The notes: a model not told the origin generated them from the letters alone. DNA of 64,000 nt from an uncultured Bacteroidales bacterium (GCA_937901525.1 CALDHX010000014.1:5449-69448); one strand, 5' to 3'; positions 33,015 through 41,362 are shown, counted from the stretch's first letter. Program-made: numbers and translations.

Positions 33015-33177
33015 CGAAAAATCAATATAATACACAAGGATATTTCATTAGAAATATATAATATATATCGCATATTTATCTCGGATTTTTTTCCGAGTTC
33101 GGGATTTTTTTCCGAGATGCAAAATTAAATATACATTGAATGTACTTTTAAATATCCTACTATGTAAATTTAAATAT

Positions 33178-33240
33178 ATGTAATGCAAGTTTAAAAATAT
33201 GTAATGCAAATTTAAAAATATCTAATGCAAGTTTAATAAT
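33178..33240. repeat. three tandem 21-bp iteron-like repeats
   Basis: Three adjacent 21-bp units (33178-33198, 33199-33219, 33220-33240) share the core TAATGCAAGTTTAA. A degenerate unit precedes them. The 21-bp length equals two helical turns. They lie upstream of the Rep-like gene. Just left, at 33080-33117, GGATTTTTTTCCGAG occurs twice. Confidence 0.75.
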
Positions 33241-33253
33241 ACATCATAATAAT

Positions 33254-33298
33254 ATAACATATATAATTATAACATATATAATCATAACATATATAATT
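33254..33298. repeat. three tandem 15-bp repeats, extremely AT-rich
   Basis: ATAACATATATAATT is repeated three times end to end (33254-33268, 33269-33283, 33284-33298), with a single T-to-C change in the middle unit. The tract is almost free of G and C, as in a DNA-unwinding element beside iterons. A CGATTG/CAATCG hairpin follows at about 33329-33349. Confidence 0.75.
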
Positions 33299-33412
33299 AA
33301 AACATAATAATGAAAAACATGTTAAAAACGATTGCTTTTTTTCAATCGTTTGAGAGTGTTTTTCTATTAAATTTAGAATGTTAAAAATGTGTCATTTTTA
33401 TTAACTTAATTG

Positions 33413-33444
33413 TTTGAAAATCAGAATTTTTTTTTGTATATTTG
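33413..33444 (+). promoter_or_regulatory. promoter of the small HTH gene
   Basis: TTTG (33413-33416), 20 bp, then TATATTTG (33437-33444). Confidence 0.75.
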
Positions 33445-33473
33445 CAAAGTAATTTAAAAAAGAAGGAGAATAT

Positions 33474-33662
33474 ATGGTAGAAAGGTTAAAAACGACTAAG
33501 GAAGTGTTGGCGATGTTGGGTATTTCTTATACGACACTTTGGCGAATTAGAAAGAAACTTGCAATGTTCACAACCGAAAAGAAATTGAAGAATTATTATT
33601 CCCAAGAGGACATCAAGGAAATAGAACTCCAATTAAAAAAGGAAAATGCTTGTAGAATTTAA
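33474..33662 (+). CDS. small excisionase/MerR-like HTH protein
   Basis: A 62-residue basic protein: LKTTKEVLAMLGISYTTLWRIRKKL is a helix-turn-helix of the HTH_17/excisionase type, followed by YYSQEDIKEIELQLKK. An AAGGAG ribosome-binding site lies 7 bp upstream. Xis-like proteins accompany integrases, but none is nearby. It sits beside the iteron-like arrays and divergent from the Rep-like gene, so it may regulate that locus or be left from an integrated element. Confidence 0.75.
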   Translation: MVERLKTTKEVLAMLGISYTTLWRIRKKLAMFTTEKKLKNYYSQEDIKEIELQLKKENACRI

Positions 33663-33744
33663 CCCTAAATTAAATCAAGTTTTAGAAAAATAATACTTGA
33701 TTTTAAAAAATTATTTCTTGATTTTATTTTCTTGAAACAAAGAA

Positions 33745-33783
33745 AAAAAGACTTAGTTATATTTAATTAAGTCTTTTTCTTTT
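33745..33783 (+). terminator. intrinsic terminator
   Basis: AAAAAGACTTA pairs with TAAGTCTTTTT around a 12-nt loop, followed by a T-rich stretch. Confidence 0.8.
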
Positions 33784-33843
33784 TTCTTTTTGCAACTTTA
33801 TTAAACCTATTATGGATTAGTCGCTTAAAAAGATGATAAATAT

Positions 33844-33874
33844 TTTGTTAAACTGAATTTAAAGAGTAAATTTG
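33844..33874 (+). promoter_or_regulatory. promoter of the zinc-ribbon gene
   Basis: TTTG (33844-33847), exactly 19 bp, then TAAATTTG (33867-33874). Confidence 0.8.
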
Positions 33875-33907
33875 CGAGCATAAAACAAATTAAATTAATA
33901 ATTAAAT

Positions 33908-34246
33908 ATGCAAAATAGTAAAACCGAACATGTTTGTGATTTAAAAGTGATAACGAACAGATATCAATCTGGACCGGTTGTTTCATTCAAAGGAATCTCC
34001 TTTCTTTTTGCTCTGTATAATCTTTATCTTTTTGCCTTGATTAAGATAAAAAGAATCAAAAAGGCAGAAGTGTTTAAATGCAGAATTTGTGGAAGATATG
34101 AATGGAAGTGTCCATATTGCAATTCAGTAGAGGTATTGGATACCGTACCCCGTTTACATAAATGTAAGGAATGTGATAAAAACTCTTATTTTGATCCATA
34201 CCTTAATTCTTTTGTTCACTTCTTTCAAAATGGCAAAAAACCGTAG
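33908..34246 (+). CDS. small zinc-ribbon-like protein
   Basis: A 112-residue protein. A hydrophobic stretch (FKGISFLFALYNLYLFALI, about 29-47) may be a membrane segment. It is followed by two CxxC-type knuckles: FKCRICGRYEWKCPYCNS and KCKECDKNSYF. Six to eight cysteines in this spacing suggest zinc binding. Single-gene unit with a consensus promoter. Family not recognised; possibly a membrane-attached nucleic-acid or protein-binding zinc ribbon. Confidence 0.6.
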   Translation: MQNSKTEHVCDLKVITNRYQSGPVVSFKGISFLFALYNLYLFALIKIKRIKKAEVFKCRICGRYEWKCPYCNSVEVLDTVPRLHKCKECDKNSYFDPYLNSFVHFFQNGKKP

Positions 34247-34319
34247 AAGTAGTATTTTTTTTCTTTTACAACTTTATTAAACTTATAGTTTTTAAACTCT
34301 TTCAAAGTATTTCAAGTGC

Positions 34320-34350
34320 TTGTTTTATAGTTGTTTATGTGTTATCTTTG
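34320..34350 (+). promoter_or_regulatory. promoter of the HU-like gene
   Basis: TTG (34320-34322), 20 bp, then TATCTTTG (34343-34350). Confidence 0.7.
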
Positions 34351-34403
34351 CATTCGTGATCACAATAGGTAGTTTATTTATTAATTTTTAAATTGTATTA
34401 AAA

Positions 34404-34811
34404 ATGGCAATAGAGTATGTAAAGGTGAAACGCAACATTTTATTAGGTGATAATCCGGGTGAAAGATATGTTGCAAGATTATTTAGGGGTCAAGATATGG
34501 ATTTGGATATGGTAGCCGAATCAATATCAAATTCAACTACGATTAGTTATGCCGATGTTTTGGCGACATTAAAGGCTTTGGAAACGGAAATAAGTAAAGC
34601 GGTCTTAAATGGTAGTGCGGTGAAATTAGGCTTTTTAGGTTCATTTATTCCGTCCATTAAAGCAAAATCACAAGAGGAAGCCGAAAAGGTTGATGCAAAT
34701 ACTATTACACGTTTTTCGTGTAGATTTTATCCATCAACAAAATTCAAACATACTTTGAAAACGGTGAAATTTCAAGAGGCTAATTTGGAGATAAAAGGAT
34801 TGGTTGAATAG
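34404..34811 (+). CDS. HU-family DNA-binding protein
   Basis: A 135-residue protein of the HU-like group frequent in Bacteroidota. It begins IEYVKVKRNILLGDNPGERYVARLFRGQDMDLDMVAESI and continues SYADVLATLKALETEISKAVLNGSAVKLGFLGSFIPSIKA, where GxLGxF is the HU/IHF signature, then FYPSTKFKHTLKTVKF. It should bind DNA as a dimer and act as a nucleoid or accessory protein. Single-gene unit with its own promoter and terminator. Confidence 0.85.
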   Translation: MAIEYVKVKRNILLGDNPGERYVARLFRGQDMDLDMVAESISNSTTISYADVLATLKALETEISKAVLNGSAVKLGFLGSFIPSIKAKSQEEAEKVDANTITRFSCRFYPSTKFKHTLKTVKFQEANLEIKGLVE

Positions 34812-34831
34812 GTTTTTAGGTTGTGGAAAGA

Positions 34832-34866
34832 AAAAAGGAGGTGTGAAAATCCTCCTTTTTTTATTT
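34832..34866 (+). terminator. intrinsic terminator
   Basis: AAAAAGGAGG (34832-34841) pairs with CCTCCTTTTT (34851-34860), 9-nt loop, T-run. Confidence 0.9.
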
Positions 34867-34872
34867 TTTTTG

Positions 34873-34880
34873 TATCTTTG
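34873..34880 (+). promoter_or_regulatory. -7 box for the glycosyltransferase-murF-anmK operon
   Basis: TATCTTTG matches TAnnTTTG, 32 bp before the TTG start at 34912. The -33 region overlaps the preceding terminator and is not conserved. Confidence 0.6.
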
Positions 34881-34911
34881 CTCATTGTTTTAAGAATAAA
34901 ATTTTACGAAA

Positions 34912-36042
34912 TTGAGAGTTGGAGTTAATTCACGCTTGTTGTTAAAAGATAAGTTAGAGGGAATTGGTTATTTTACGTTGAAAAATTTGGAACGATTGGC
35001 GAAAAATCATCCCGATTGTGAGTTTGTTTTGTTTTTTGATAGACCTTACGATAGGGATTTTGTGTTTGCTAAAAATGTAAAGCCAATTGTGATTCCTTTG
35101 CCTACAAGACATCCGATGCTTTGGCATATTTATTTTGAAATTCTTTTACCAATTTATATTCGTTTGTACAAAATAGATGTGTTGTTTTCGCCCGAGGGTT
35201 ATGTTCCTACAAGGGTGAAAAGTCCAATGTTGTGTACGATTCACGATATTAATTTTGAGCATGATAAAACGTATATCGGCAATAGGGTGTATCAAAGATA
35301 TATGGAGTATTTTACGCCTCGTTTTGCTAAAAGTGCTAATGCGGTGCTTACGGTTTCGGAATTTAGTAAACAAGATATAGCAACAACCTACAAAATAGAC
35401 GAAAACAAAATATTTAATGTTGAATCCTCGGCAAATGAGGAGTATATAACTTATTCTAAGGAGGAGAATGAAAGAACAAGGGAAAGATATAGTAATTCTT
35501 GTCCTTATTTTTATTTTGTGGGTTCTTTGCAAAAAAGAAAAAATCTTACAAATCTATTTCGTGCTTTTGATTTGTTTAAGGACAAAACGCAATCTAATGT
35601 AAAGTTGCTAATAGTTGGTAGTAAGAAATGGTGGAAAGGCGAAATAGAGGATACGTTTAATGCAATGAGGTTTAGGAATGAAGTTATTTTCACAGGGAGA
35701 TTGCCTTTGGAGGAGGTAAATCGTATTGCCTCGGCAAGCATTGGTTTGGTTTTTGTTTCGTTTTTTGAAGGTTTTGGAGTTCCTCCATTAGAAGCTTATC
35801 GTTCTTCAACCGCCGTGATTACGTCAAACACAAGTTCAATGCCAGAGGTTGCAGGAGAAGGTGCTCTTTATGCAAATCCTTATGATGTAAATAGTATTTG
35901 TGAGGCGATGATAAGGCTTTATTCTAATCCTTTGTTAAGGGAGGAATTGATAAAGAAAGGACAAGAGCAAGCAAAAAAATATAGTTGGGATAAAACAGCA
36001 GAGTTAGTATGGAATGCAATAGAGAAAGTATTGAAAAAATAA
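34912..36042 (+). CDS. GT4-family glycosyltransferase
   Basis: A 376-residue GT-B glycosyltransferase. It starts at TTG (34912), which places the usual N-terminal strand (RVGVNSRLLL...GIGYFT) at residue 2. Features: CTIHDINFEHD, VLTVSEFSKQDI, FYFVGSLQKRKNLTNLFRAF and VFVSFFEGFGVPPLEAYRSSTAVITSNTSSMPEVAGEGALYANPYD with the conserved E-x7-E. Likely transfers a sugar (often mannose) from a nucleotide donor in glycan assembly. It overlaps murF by 34 bp. Confidence 0.88.
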   Translation: MRVGVNSRLLLKDKLEGIGYFTLKNLERLAKNHPDCEFVLFFDRPYDRDFVFAKNVKPIVIPLPTRHPMLWHIYFEILLPIYIRLYKIDVLFSPEGYVPTRVKSPMLCTIHDINFEHDKTYIGNRVYQRYMEYFTPRFAKSANAVLTVSEFSKQDIATTYKIDENKIFNVESSANEEYITYSKEENERTRERYSNSCPYFYFVGSLQKRKNLTNLFRAFDLFKDKTQSNVKLLIVGSKKWWKGEIEDTFNAMRFRNEVIFTGRLPLEEVNRIASASIGLVFVSFFEGFGVPPLEAYRSSTAVITSNTSSMPEVAGEGALYANPYDVNSICEAMIRLYSNPLLREELIKKGQEQAKKYSWDKTAELVWNAIEKVLKK

Positions 36043-37316
36043 AAGAATTATATTCACATTATTTAAAAAATCCAAGTATTAGCACCGATAGTCGTAGTAT
36101 AAAGAAAGGGGATATATTCTTTGCTTTAAAGGGTGATAATTTTGATGGCAATAATTTTGTTTTTCAAGCCATAGAACAAGGTGCCTCTCTTGTTGTTTGT
36201 GATAATAAGCAAATAGAGAAAGGGGATAAAATATTGCTTTGTGAAAATAGTTTGACAATGCTTCAAAATCTTGCCACATATCATAGAAAACAACTAAAAA
36301 CTACTATAATAGGAATAAGTGGAACAAATGGCAAGACAACGACTAAGGAATTGATTCAAGTGGTTCTTTCTAAAAAATTTAAAACCCTTGCTACAAAAGG
36401 AAATCTTAATAATCATATTGGTGTGCCTCTTACTCTTCTTTCCATACCTTATGATACGGAAATAGCAATCGTTGAAATGGGTGCAAATCATGTAGGGGAA
36501 ATAGGTTTTCTTTCAAATATTGCAATGCCCGATTTGGCAATCTTAACCAATATTGGTACGGCTCACATTGAGGGTTTTGGAAGTAGAGAAAATATAATAA
36601 AGACAAAAAAAGAATTGTTTGACTTTGTGAAAAACAATTCTTGCGAAAAATCACATATCTTTGTGAATTTTGACGATGAGGCTTTGAAAGATGAAACTTT
36701 TTCTAAGAAAACAACTTATTCTTTAAATACAAAGGCGAATATTTCGGCAAAGGCTTGTTGTGAAAATGGGTATGCACAAATTATTTACAAGGATAATCTT
36801 ATTGCATCTAATCTTGTAGGGGTTTATAATGCGTATAATATTCTTGCGGCCTTGACAATTGGTTTGCATTTTGGTGTGGAATTGGAACAAATCAAAAAGG
36901 CGATAGAGCAATACACACCATCGAACAATCGTTCACAAATCTTAAAGACAAATAACAATACTTTGATTTTAGATTGCTATAATGCTAATCCATCATCTTG
37001 CACCTTTTCAATAGAATCTTTTGCAAATATGGAGGCAAATCATAAAATGGTGTTTATGGGTGCAATGAAAGAATTGGGCGATGTGTCTATTCAAGAACAT
37101 AAAAGGGTGTTTGACTTATTGCAATCAAAGGATTTTGAAAGGATTGTTTTGATTGGAGAGGAATATAGGAGTGTTTTAGAAGAGGGTAAAGTAGAGTGGT
37201 ATGCTAATTCTGAGGAGTTTAAAGAAAATTTAATCGAAAATAAAATAGAGAAAGCAACGATTTTAATCAAAGGTTCACGCTCTACAAAAATGGAGGTTTT
37301 GAAAGATGTTTTATAG
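36009..37316 (+). CDS. murF: UDP-MurNAc-tripeptide:D-Ala-D-Ala ligase MurF
   Basis: A 435-residue Mur ligase of normal length. N-terminal STDSRSIKKGDIFFALKGDNFDGNNF binds the UDP-substrate. The ATP loop is IGISGTNGKTTTKELI, followed by ATKGNLNNHIGVPLTLL, EMGANHVGEIGFL, NIGTAHIEGFGS and LDCYNANPSS. It adds D-Ala-D-Ala in peptidoglycan precursor synthesis. The start overlaps the glycosyltransferase by 34 bp; no later in-frame ATG would keep the N-domain intact. Confidence 0.96.
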   Translation: MECNRESIEKIKELYSHYLKNPSISTDSRSIKKGDIFFALKGDNFDGNNFVFQAIEQGASLVVCDNKQIEKGDKILLCENSLTMLQNLATYHRKQLKTTIIGISGTNGKTTTKELIQVVLSKKFKTLATKGNLNNHIGVPLTLLSIPYDTEIAIVEMGANHVGEIGFLSNIAMPDLAILTNIGTAHIEGFGSRENIIKTKKELFDFVKNNSCEKSHIFVNFDDEALKDETFSKKTTYSLNTKANISAKACCENGYAQIIYKDNLIASNLVGVYNAYNILAALTIGLHFGVELEQIKKAIEQYTPSNNRSQILKTNNNTLILDCYNANPSSCTFSIESFANMEANHKMVFMGAMKELGDVSIQEHKRVFDLLQSKDFERIVLIGEEYRSVLEEGKVEWYANSEEFKENLIENKIEKATILIKGSRSTKMEVLKDVL

Positions 37317-38352
37317 GGTTTTGGGTTTAATGTCGGGAACCTCGCTCGATGGATTAGATATTGCGTATTGTGAGTTTAATGAGGAGAAAGGGAAGTGGAG
37401 TTATTCAATAAAACAATCGGAAACCATTGCATACGAGGAGGATTTTAAGAAAAAGATTCGTTCAATGGAGAATGCCTCGGCGAATGAATTTGCACAATTT
37501 TCGGTAGAGTTGGGAGGATTTTTTGGAAGTAAGGCAAGAGAGTTTTTAGATAAGTATTCGCTTGATGTAGATTTTGTTTGCTCTCATGGACAAACTATTT
37601 TTCATCGTCCCGATTTGCATTACACAACTCAAATTGGGGATTTGTCGGCTCTTTGTGCAAAAGTAAAGCAAAATGTTATTGGAGATTTTCGCTCAATGGA
37701 TGTTGCACTCGGTGGACAAGGTGCTCCATTGGTTCCGATTGGTGATGAAATCTTATTTTCCGATTATGAAAATTGTTTGAATCTTGGAGGCTTTTCAAAT
37801 ATTAGTCTAAAAAAACAAGGCAAACGTATAGCATACGACATTTGTCCGGTAAATATTGTCTTGAATCATCTTTGTGAAAAACTATCTTTACCTTTTGACA
37901 ATGGGGGACAAATAGCCGCATCGGGAAAGGTTGATGAAAATCTTTTAAAACAATTAAACGCTTTACCTTACTATAAAAAGAAAACAAATAAATCCTTAGG
38001 TAAAGAATGGGTTGTGGAGAATATTTTTCCATTATTAGAAAAAGCTAACTTGGAAACAAAAGACCTTTTAGCAACTTTTACCGAACATATAGCAATTCAA
38101 TTATCAAAGAATATAACGGGTAAAACGCTTTTGACCGGAGGTGGAGTTTACAATAGGTTTTTAGTAGAAAAATTAAAAAATAAAACAACGCATACAATAG
38201 AAATACCCGAAAAAACGATTATAGATTATAAGGAAGCGATGATATTTGCTTTTTTAGGGGTATTAAGAATGAGAAATGAAATAAATTGTCTTTCCTCGGT
38301 TACCGGAGCCGAAAGGGATAATTGTGGAGGACTAATAGTAGAATGGAAGTAA
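37306..38352 (+). CDS. anmK: anhydro-N-acetylmuramic acid kinase AnmK
   Basis: A 348-residue kinase beginning LGLMSGTSLDGLDIAYCEF, the diagnostic ATP/sugar motif. CSHGQTIFHRP, GDFRSMDVALGGQGAPLVPIGDEILF and LTGGGVYNRFLVE follow. It recycles anhMurNAc from cell-wall turnover to MurNAc-6-phosphate. It overlaps murF by 11 bp and the sigma-factor gene by 10 bp. Confidence 0.96.
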   Translation: MFYRVLGLMSGTSLDGLDIAYCEFNEEKGKWSYSIKQSETIAYEEDFKKKIRSMENASANEFAQFSVELGGFFGSKAREFLDKYSLDVDFVCSHGQTIFHRPDLHYTTQIGDLSALCAKVKQNVIGDFRSMDVALGGQGAPLVPIGDEILFSDYENCLNLGGFSNISLKKQGKRIAYDICPVNIVLNHLCEKLSLPFDNGGQIAASGKVDENLLKQLNALPYYKKKTNKSLGKEWVVENIFPLLEKANLETKDLLATFTEHIAIQLSKNITGKTLLTGGGVYNRFLVEKLKNKTTHTIEIPEKTIIDYKEAMIFAFLGVLRMRNEINCLSSVTGAERDNCGGLIVEWK

Positions 38353-38900
38353 AACAAAGTGAAGAAAAGATATTGAAACTAATCAAAAAGTCTTCAACTC
38401 GTGAAAGGGGTTATTGGCTTCTTGTGAATAAATACACCGAATCGGTTTATTGGCAAGTAAGACGCATGGTGCTTTCTCACGATGATGCCGATGATTTGGT
38501 GCAAGAAATCTTTATTAAAGTGTTTGAAAACATTGAAACCTTTCATAATGAATCTAAGTTATCAACTTGGATTTATAGAATAGCATATAATCATACTATT
38601 AATTACATAAAATCAAAAACAAATAAGCAAAATAAAAATAATACCTTGTTTGAACAAGAGGCGTTTGAGAATATTAAGTCCGATGCTTTGTTTGATGGTG
38701 ATAAAATAGAATTAAAATTGCAAAAAGCAATGTTAGAACTCCCAGCAAAACAAAGAGCCGTTTTTCAAATGAGATATTATGATGATTTATCCTTTGCTCA
38801 AATAGCCGAAATTACTAAGACATCGGAAGGAGCTTTGAAAGCCTCATATCATATTGCGGCAAAAAAAATAGAAGACATAATGTTAAAAGAGGATATTTAA
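38343..38900 (+). CDS. ECF RNA polymerase sigma factor
   Basis: About 185 residues from ATG 38343 (MEVKQSEEK), overlapping anmK by 10 bp; an upstream TTG at 38322 is less likely. Region 2 reads DDADDLVQEIFIKVFENIETFHNESKLSTWIYRIAYNHTINYIKS. Region 4 reads LPAKQRAVFQMRYYDDLSFAQIAEITKTSEGALKASYHIAAKKIE. It is followed by a membrane protein that looks like its anti-sigma factor and by a Spy-like periplasmic protein, suggesting an envelope-stress regulon. Confidence 0.93.
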   Translation: MEVKQSEEKILKLIKKSSTRERGYWLLVNKYTESVYWQVRRMVLSHDDADDLVQEIFIKVFENIETFHNESKLSTWIYRIAYNHTINYIKSKTNKQNKNNTLFEQEAFENIKSDALFDGDKIELKLQKAMLELPAKQRAVFQMRYYDDLSFAQIAEITKTSEGALKASYHIAAKKIEDIMLKEDI

Positions 38901-38959
38901 TAGAAAAAATTAAACCTCAAAGAAAAAAAAATGTCTAAGAATGAAAAATAAGGAAAAAT

Positions 38960-39388
38960 ATGGATAAAAATAAGAATCCTTTTAAAGTTCCGGAGAATTA
39001 TTTTGAAGAGTTGAAACAACAATTAAATGTAGAGGCAAAAAAGAAACATCGTTTTGTTCCAACTATGTTTAGATATGTAGCTACAATAGGTTTGTTTTTA
39101 ACCTTGTCTGCAACTGCCTTGTTGATATTTTTTAATAAAGATAGGCAAGAGCCTTTGTTGAGTTCAAATATATTCTCAATATTTATTCCAAATAAAAATA
39201 AAGTAGAAAATAATACTAAGACTAACATTGCTCAACAATCGGAAATTCTTTGGGAAAAGGAGGTAGATGAATTGATTGCCGAAGCTGAGCAAATTCAATT
39301 CACCGAAGAAGAATTAGATTACTTGGAAAATTTTATAGACGAGGACTTTAACGAATACGTATTTAATCATTTTGAAAATATAGAATAA
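38960..39388 (+). CDS. single-TM protein, probable anti-sigma factor
   Basis: A 142-residue protein. It has an N-terminal cytoplasmic segment (NPFKVPENYFEELKQQL, typical of Bacteroidota anti-sigma-like proteins), one transmembrane helix at about 37-58 (YVATIGLFLTLSATALLIFF) and an acidic extracytoplasmic tail (FTEEELDYLENFIDEDFNEYVF). It is placed between the ECF sigma gene and the Spy-like gene, with its stop overlapping the latter's start. The anti-sigma role is inferred from context and topology. Confidence 0.75.
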   Translation: MDKNKNPFKVPENYFEELKQQLNVEAKKKHRFVPTMFRYVATIGLFLTLSATALLIFFNKDRQEPLLSSNIFSIFIPNKNKVENNTKTNIAQQSEILWEKEVDELIAEAEQIQFTEEELDYLENFIDEDFNEYVFNHFENIE

Positions 39389-39915
39389 TGAAAAGAAATT
39401 TGATTTTAGCTTTATTGGCATTAGCCTTGACAATCCCTGCTTTTGCACAAAAAGATTGTCCCGAATGTAAGGAAAAAGAGAGAAAAGCAGCTCAAATGAA
39501 AATGATGAAAATGAAAAGGGCGACTTTTACTCAAAATTTAAAACTTTCGGAAGAAGAATCCGAAAAATTTTGGCCGTTGTATGAGCAATATAACGATGAA
39601 ATAAATTCGGTTATCGAAAAACAACATTCTATGATGAGCAAATTTCATGAAAAAGACTTGCTTGGTATAGATGAGGAATCGGCATTGATGATAATAAAAC
39701 AAAACTCTATTGCAGAAAAAGAACTTGCGGAAATAAAGATTCGTTATTATGAAAAATTCTTGTCCGTTCTTCCTGCTCAAAAGGTTGCAAAACTAATAAA
39801 GGAAGAAAAACAAATTATGCATAAAATTAGAAAAAGAGATAGACAAGAAGCAAAACCACAAGAACAAATACAAAAGAAAGAACAAAATAGTTTGCAATTG
39901 GTTCCTAAGAAGTAA
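39388..39915 (+). CDS. Spy/CpxP-like periplasmic protein
   Basis: A 175-residue protein. Signal peptide 1-20 (ending PAFAQ). The mature part is helical and Met/Lys-rich with the LTXXQ-like pattern: MKMMKMKRATFTQNLKLSEEESEKFWPLYEQYNDEI, SALMIIKQNSIAEKELAEIKIRYYEKFLSVLPAQKVAKL. The C-terminus is Lys/Gln-rich. Spy/CpxP proteins are periplasmic chaperones or metal/stress sensors. Being third after sigma and anti-sigma it may feed back on the sigma system. Confidence 0.8.
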   Translation: MKRNLILALLALALTIPAFAQKDCPECKEKERKAAQMKMMKMKRATFTQNLKLSEEESEKFWPLYEQYNDEINSVIEKQHSMMSKFHEKDLLGIDEESALMIIKQNSIAEKELAEIKIRYYEKFLSVLPAQKVAKLIKEEKQIMHKIRKRDRQEAKPQEQIQKKEQNSLQLVPKK

Positions 39916-39930
39916 TTGCAAATTTAAAAT

Positions 39931-40716
39931 ATGACAATTTCAATATTTTTAGTCTTAGTTATATTTGGGATTTTTGTAGGATTCATAAATACGCTTTCGG
40001 CAGGAGGAACAGCAATCTCAATAGCACTTTATCTTGCCTTAGGATTAAGTCCCGCACAAGCTAATGCAACAAATAGAATAGGGGTTTTATTACAATCATC
40101 TTTAACCTCTATTTTATTTGCTCGTAAAGGGCTACTTAAAAATAGTTATTTCTTTCGCCTCGCCTTGCCAACAATGTTTGGAGCCTTAGTAGGAGCGGTG
40201 CTTTCTATTGTCTTGCCCGAAATCCTCTTTTCTTATTTTATGGGAATTAGCCTTTTGGTTATGATAATCTTTCTTTTTCGTTCGCCAAAGAAGTTTGAGG
40301 AAGATGATTTTACTAAAACCGAAAACGGAATTTCTTTCTTGCAATATTTAACTTTCTTTTTAATAGGAATTTATGGGGGATTTGTTCAAGTAGGAACAGG
40401 CTTTCTTTTAATGGCTGCCGGTTCTATGCTTTTAGGTTATAATATTATTAAAACAAACGCTTTGAAAATAACGGTAATGGCTTTTTATACCGTTATTGCT
40501 CTCTTGGTTTTTTTGGGTGAGGGAAGTATTCATTGGCAATTTGGCTTGATTCATTCTATTGGAACATTCATCGGCTCTTTTATTGCAACAAAATTAGCCT
40601 TTAAAAAAGGAAGTGGTTTCATTAGATGGGTGGTTATATTTGTTATTATTTTCACCTCACTTTCTTTATTTAAAATTGTGGATTTGAAACACTTTTTTCA
40701 ATTTTTAATCGTTTAG
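39931..40716 (+). CDS. TSUP-family (TauE/SafE) membrane transporter
   Basis: A 261-residue, about eight-segment membrane protein. It has the TSUP repeat pattern GIFVGFINTLSAGGTAISIALYLALGLSPAQANATNRI and, in the second half, GIYGGFVQVGTGFLLMAAGSMLLGYNIIKTNALKI. TSUP members move sulfite, sulfonates or other organic anions across the inner membrane. Substrate unknown. Follows the Spy-like gene by 15 bp and probably belongs to the same operon. Confidence 0.88.
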   Translation: MTISIFLVLVIFGIFVGFINTLSAGGTAISIALYLALGLSPAQANATNRIGVLLQSSLTSILFARKGLLKNSYFFRLALPTMFGALVGAVLSIVLPEILFSYFMGISLLVMIIFLFRSPKKFEEDDFTKTENGISFLQYLTFFLIGIYGGFVQVGTGFLLMAAGSMLLGYNIIKTNALKITVMAFYTVIALLVFLGEGSIHWQFGLIHSIGTFIGSFIATKLAFKKGSGFIRWVVIFVIIFTSLSLFKIVDLKHFFQFLIV

Positions 40717-40740
40717 AGTTATACTTATAAATAAAAATAT

Positions 40741-40748
40741 TATATTTG
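40741..40748 (+). promoter_or_regulatory. -7 box of the PepSY-like lipoprotein gene
   Basis: TATATTTG, 26 bp before the ATG at 40774; -33 region weak. Confidence 0.6.
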
Positions 40749-40773
40749 CAAAATCAAAATAAGAGTAAAAACT

Positions 40774-41223
40774 ATGAAGAAAGTTGCGTTAATATTATTA
40801 GCTTGCACATTGGTAACAAGTTGTGCTATTACAAAAAAAGATAAATATAAATCGGTAGATGAAAAAGATGTACCGGCAAAGTTTGTTCAAGATTTCAAGA
40901 AACGCCGTCCCGAAATAGAACAAGCTAATTGGAAAATGGTAGATTCAACTTGTTATATTGCTAAATTTAAAGCATCTGGAAATGATGTAAGTATAAAATT
41001 TAAAAACACATCGGTTGAAACGGCTTGGAACGTGCCTTTGGAATACACTCCTAAGACAATAATTGATTATATAGAACAAAACTACCAAGGTTACAAAATA
41101 GAAAGCGTAGATATTGTTGATGTAAGAAATAAAAAGAGTTACATAGCAACAATTTATAAAAAAAGCGAAGAAGTAAAACTTCAATTTGACCTTCAAGGTT
41201 ACTTTACAAAAGTAATGGAATAA
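40774..41223 (+). CDS. PepSY-like domain lipoprotein
   Basis: A 149-residue protein. Signal peptide with lipobox LVTSC (Cys 17). The rest matches the pattern of Bacteroidota PepSY-like / beta-lactamase-inhibitor-like domains: VPAKFVQDFKKRRPEIEQANWKMVDSTCYIAKFKASGNDVSIKF, TPKTIIDYIEQNYQGYKIESVDIVD, YIATIYKKSEEVKLQFDLQGYFTK. Probably periplasmic, role unknown. Single-gene unit with strong terminator. Confidence 0.8.
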   Translation: MKKVALILLACTLVTSCAITKKDKYKSVDEKDVPAKFVQDFKKRRPEIEQANWKMVDSTCYIAKFKASGNDVSIKFKNTSVETAWNVPLEYTPKTIIDYIEQNYQGYKIESVDIVDVRNKKSYIATIYKKSEEVKLQFDLQGYFTKVME

Positions 41224-41242
41224 TAGATTTCATAAATCAACG

Positions 41243-41286
41243 AAAAGCGATGAAACATTTTTTCTTTGTTTCATCGCTTTTTTTCT
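41243..41286 (+). terminator. intrinsic terminator
   Basis: AAAGCGATGAAA pairs with TTTCATCGCTTT around a 13-nt loop, then a T-run and a CTTTG-punctuated T-rich tract to 41341. Confidence 0.88.
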
Positions 41287-41362
41287 TTGCTTTTTTTTAT
41301 TTTTTCTTTACTTTTTTCGCTTTTTTCTTTGTTTTTTTTCGTTAAGTCTAAGAGTTTTTATG

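Noticed and set aside
33178..33298. Possible CRISPR array
   Set aside because: Repeats are directly adjacent without spacers and very AT-rich; they fit iterons or operators better.
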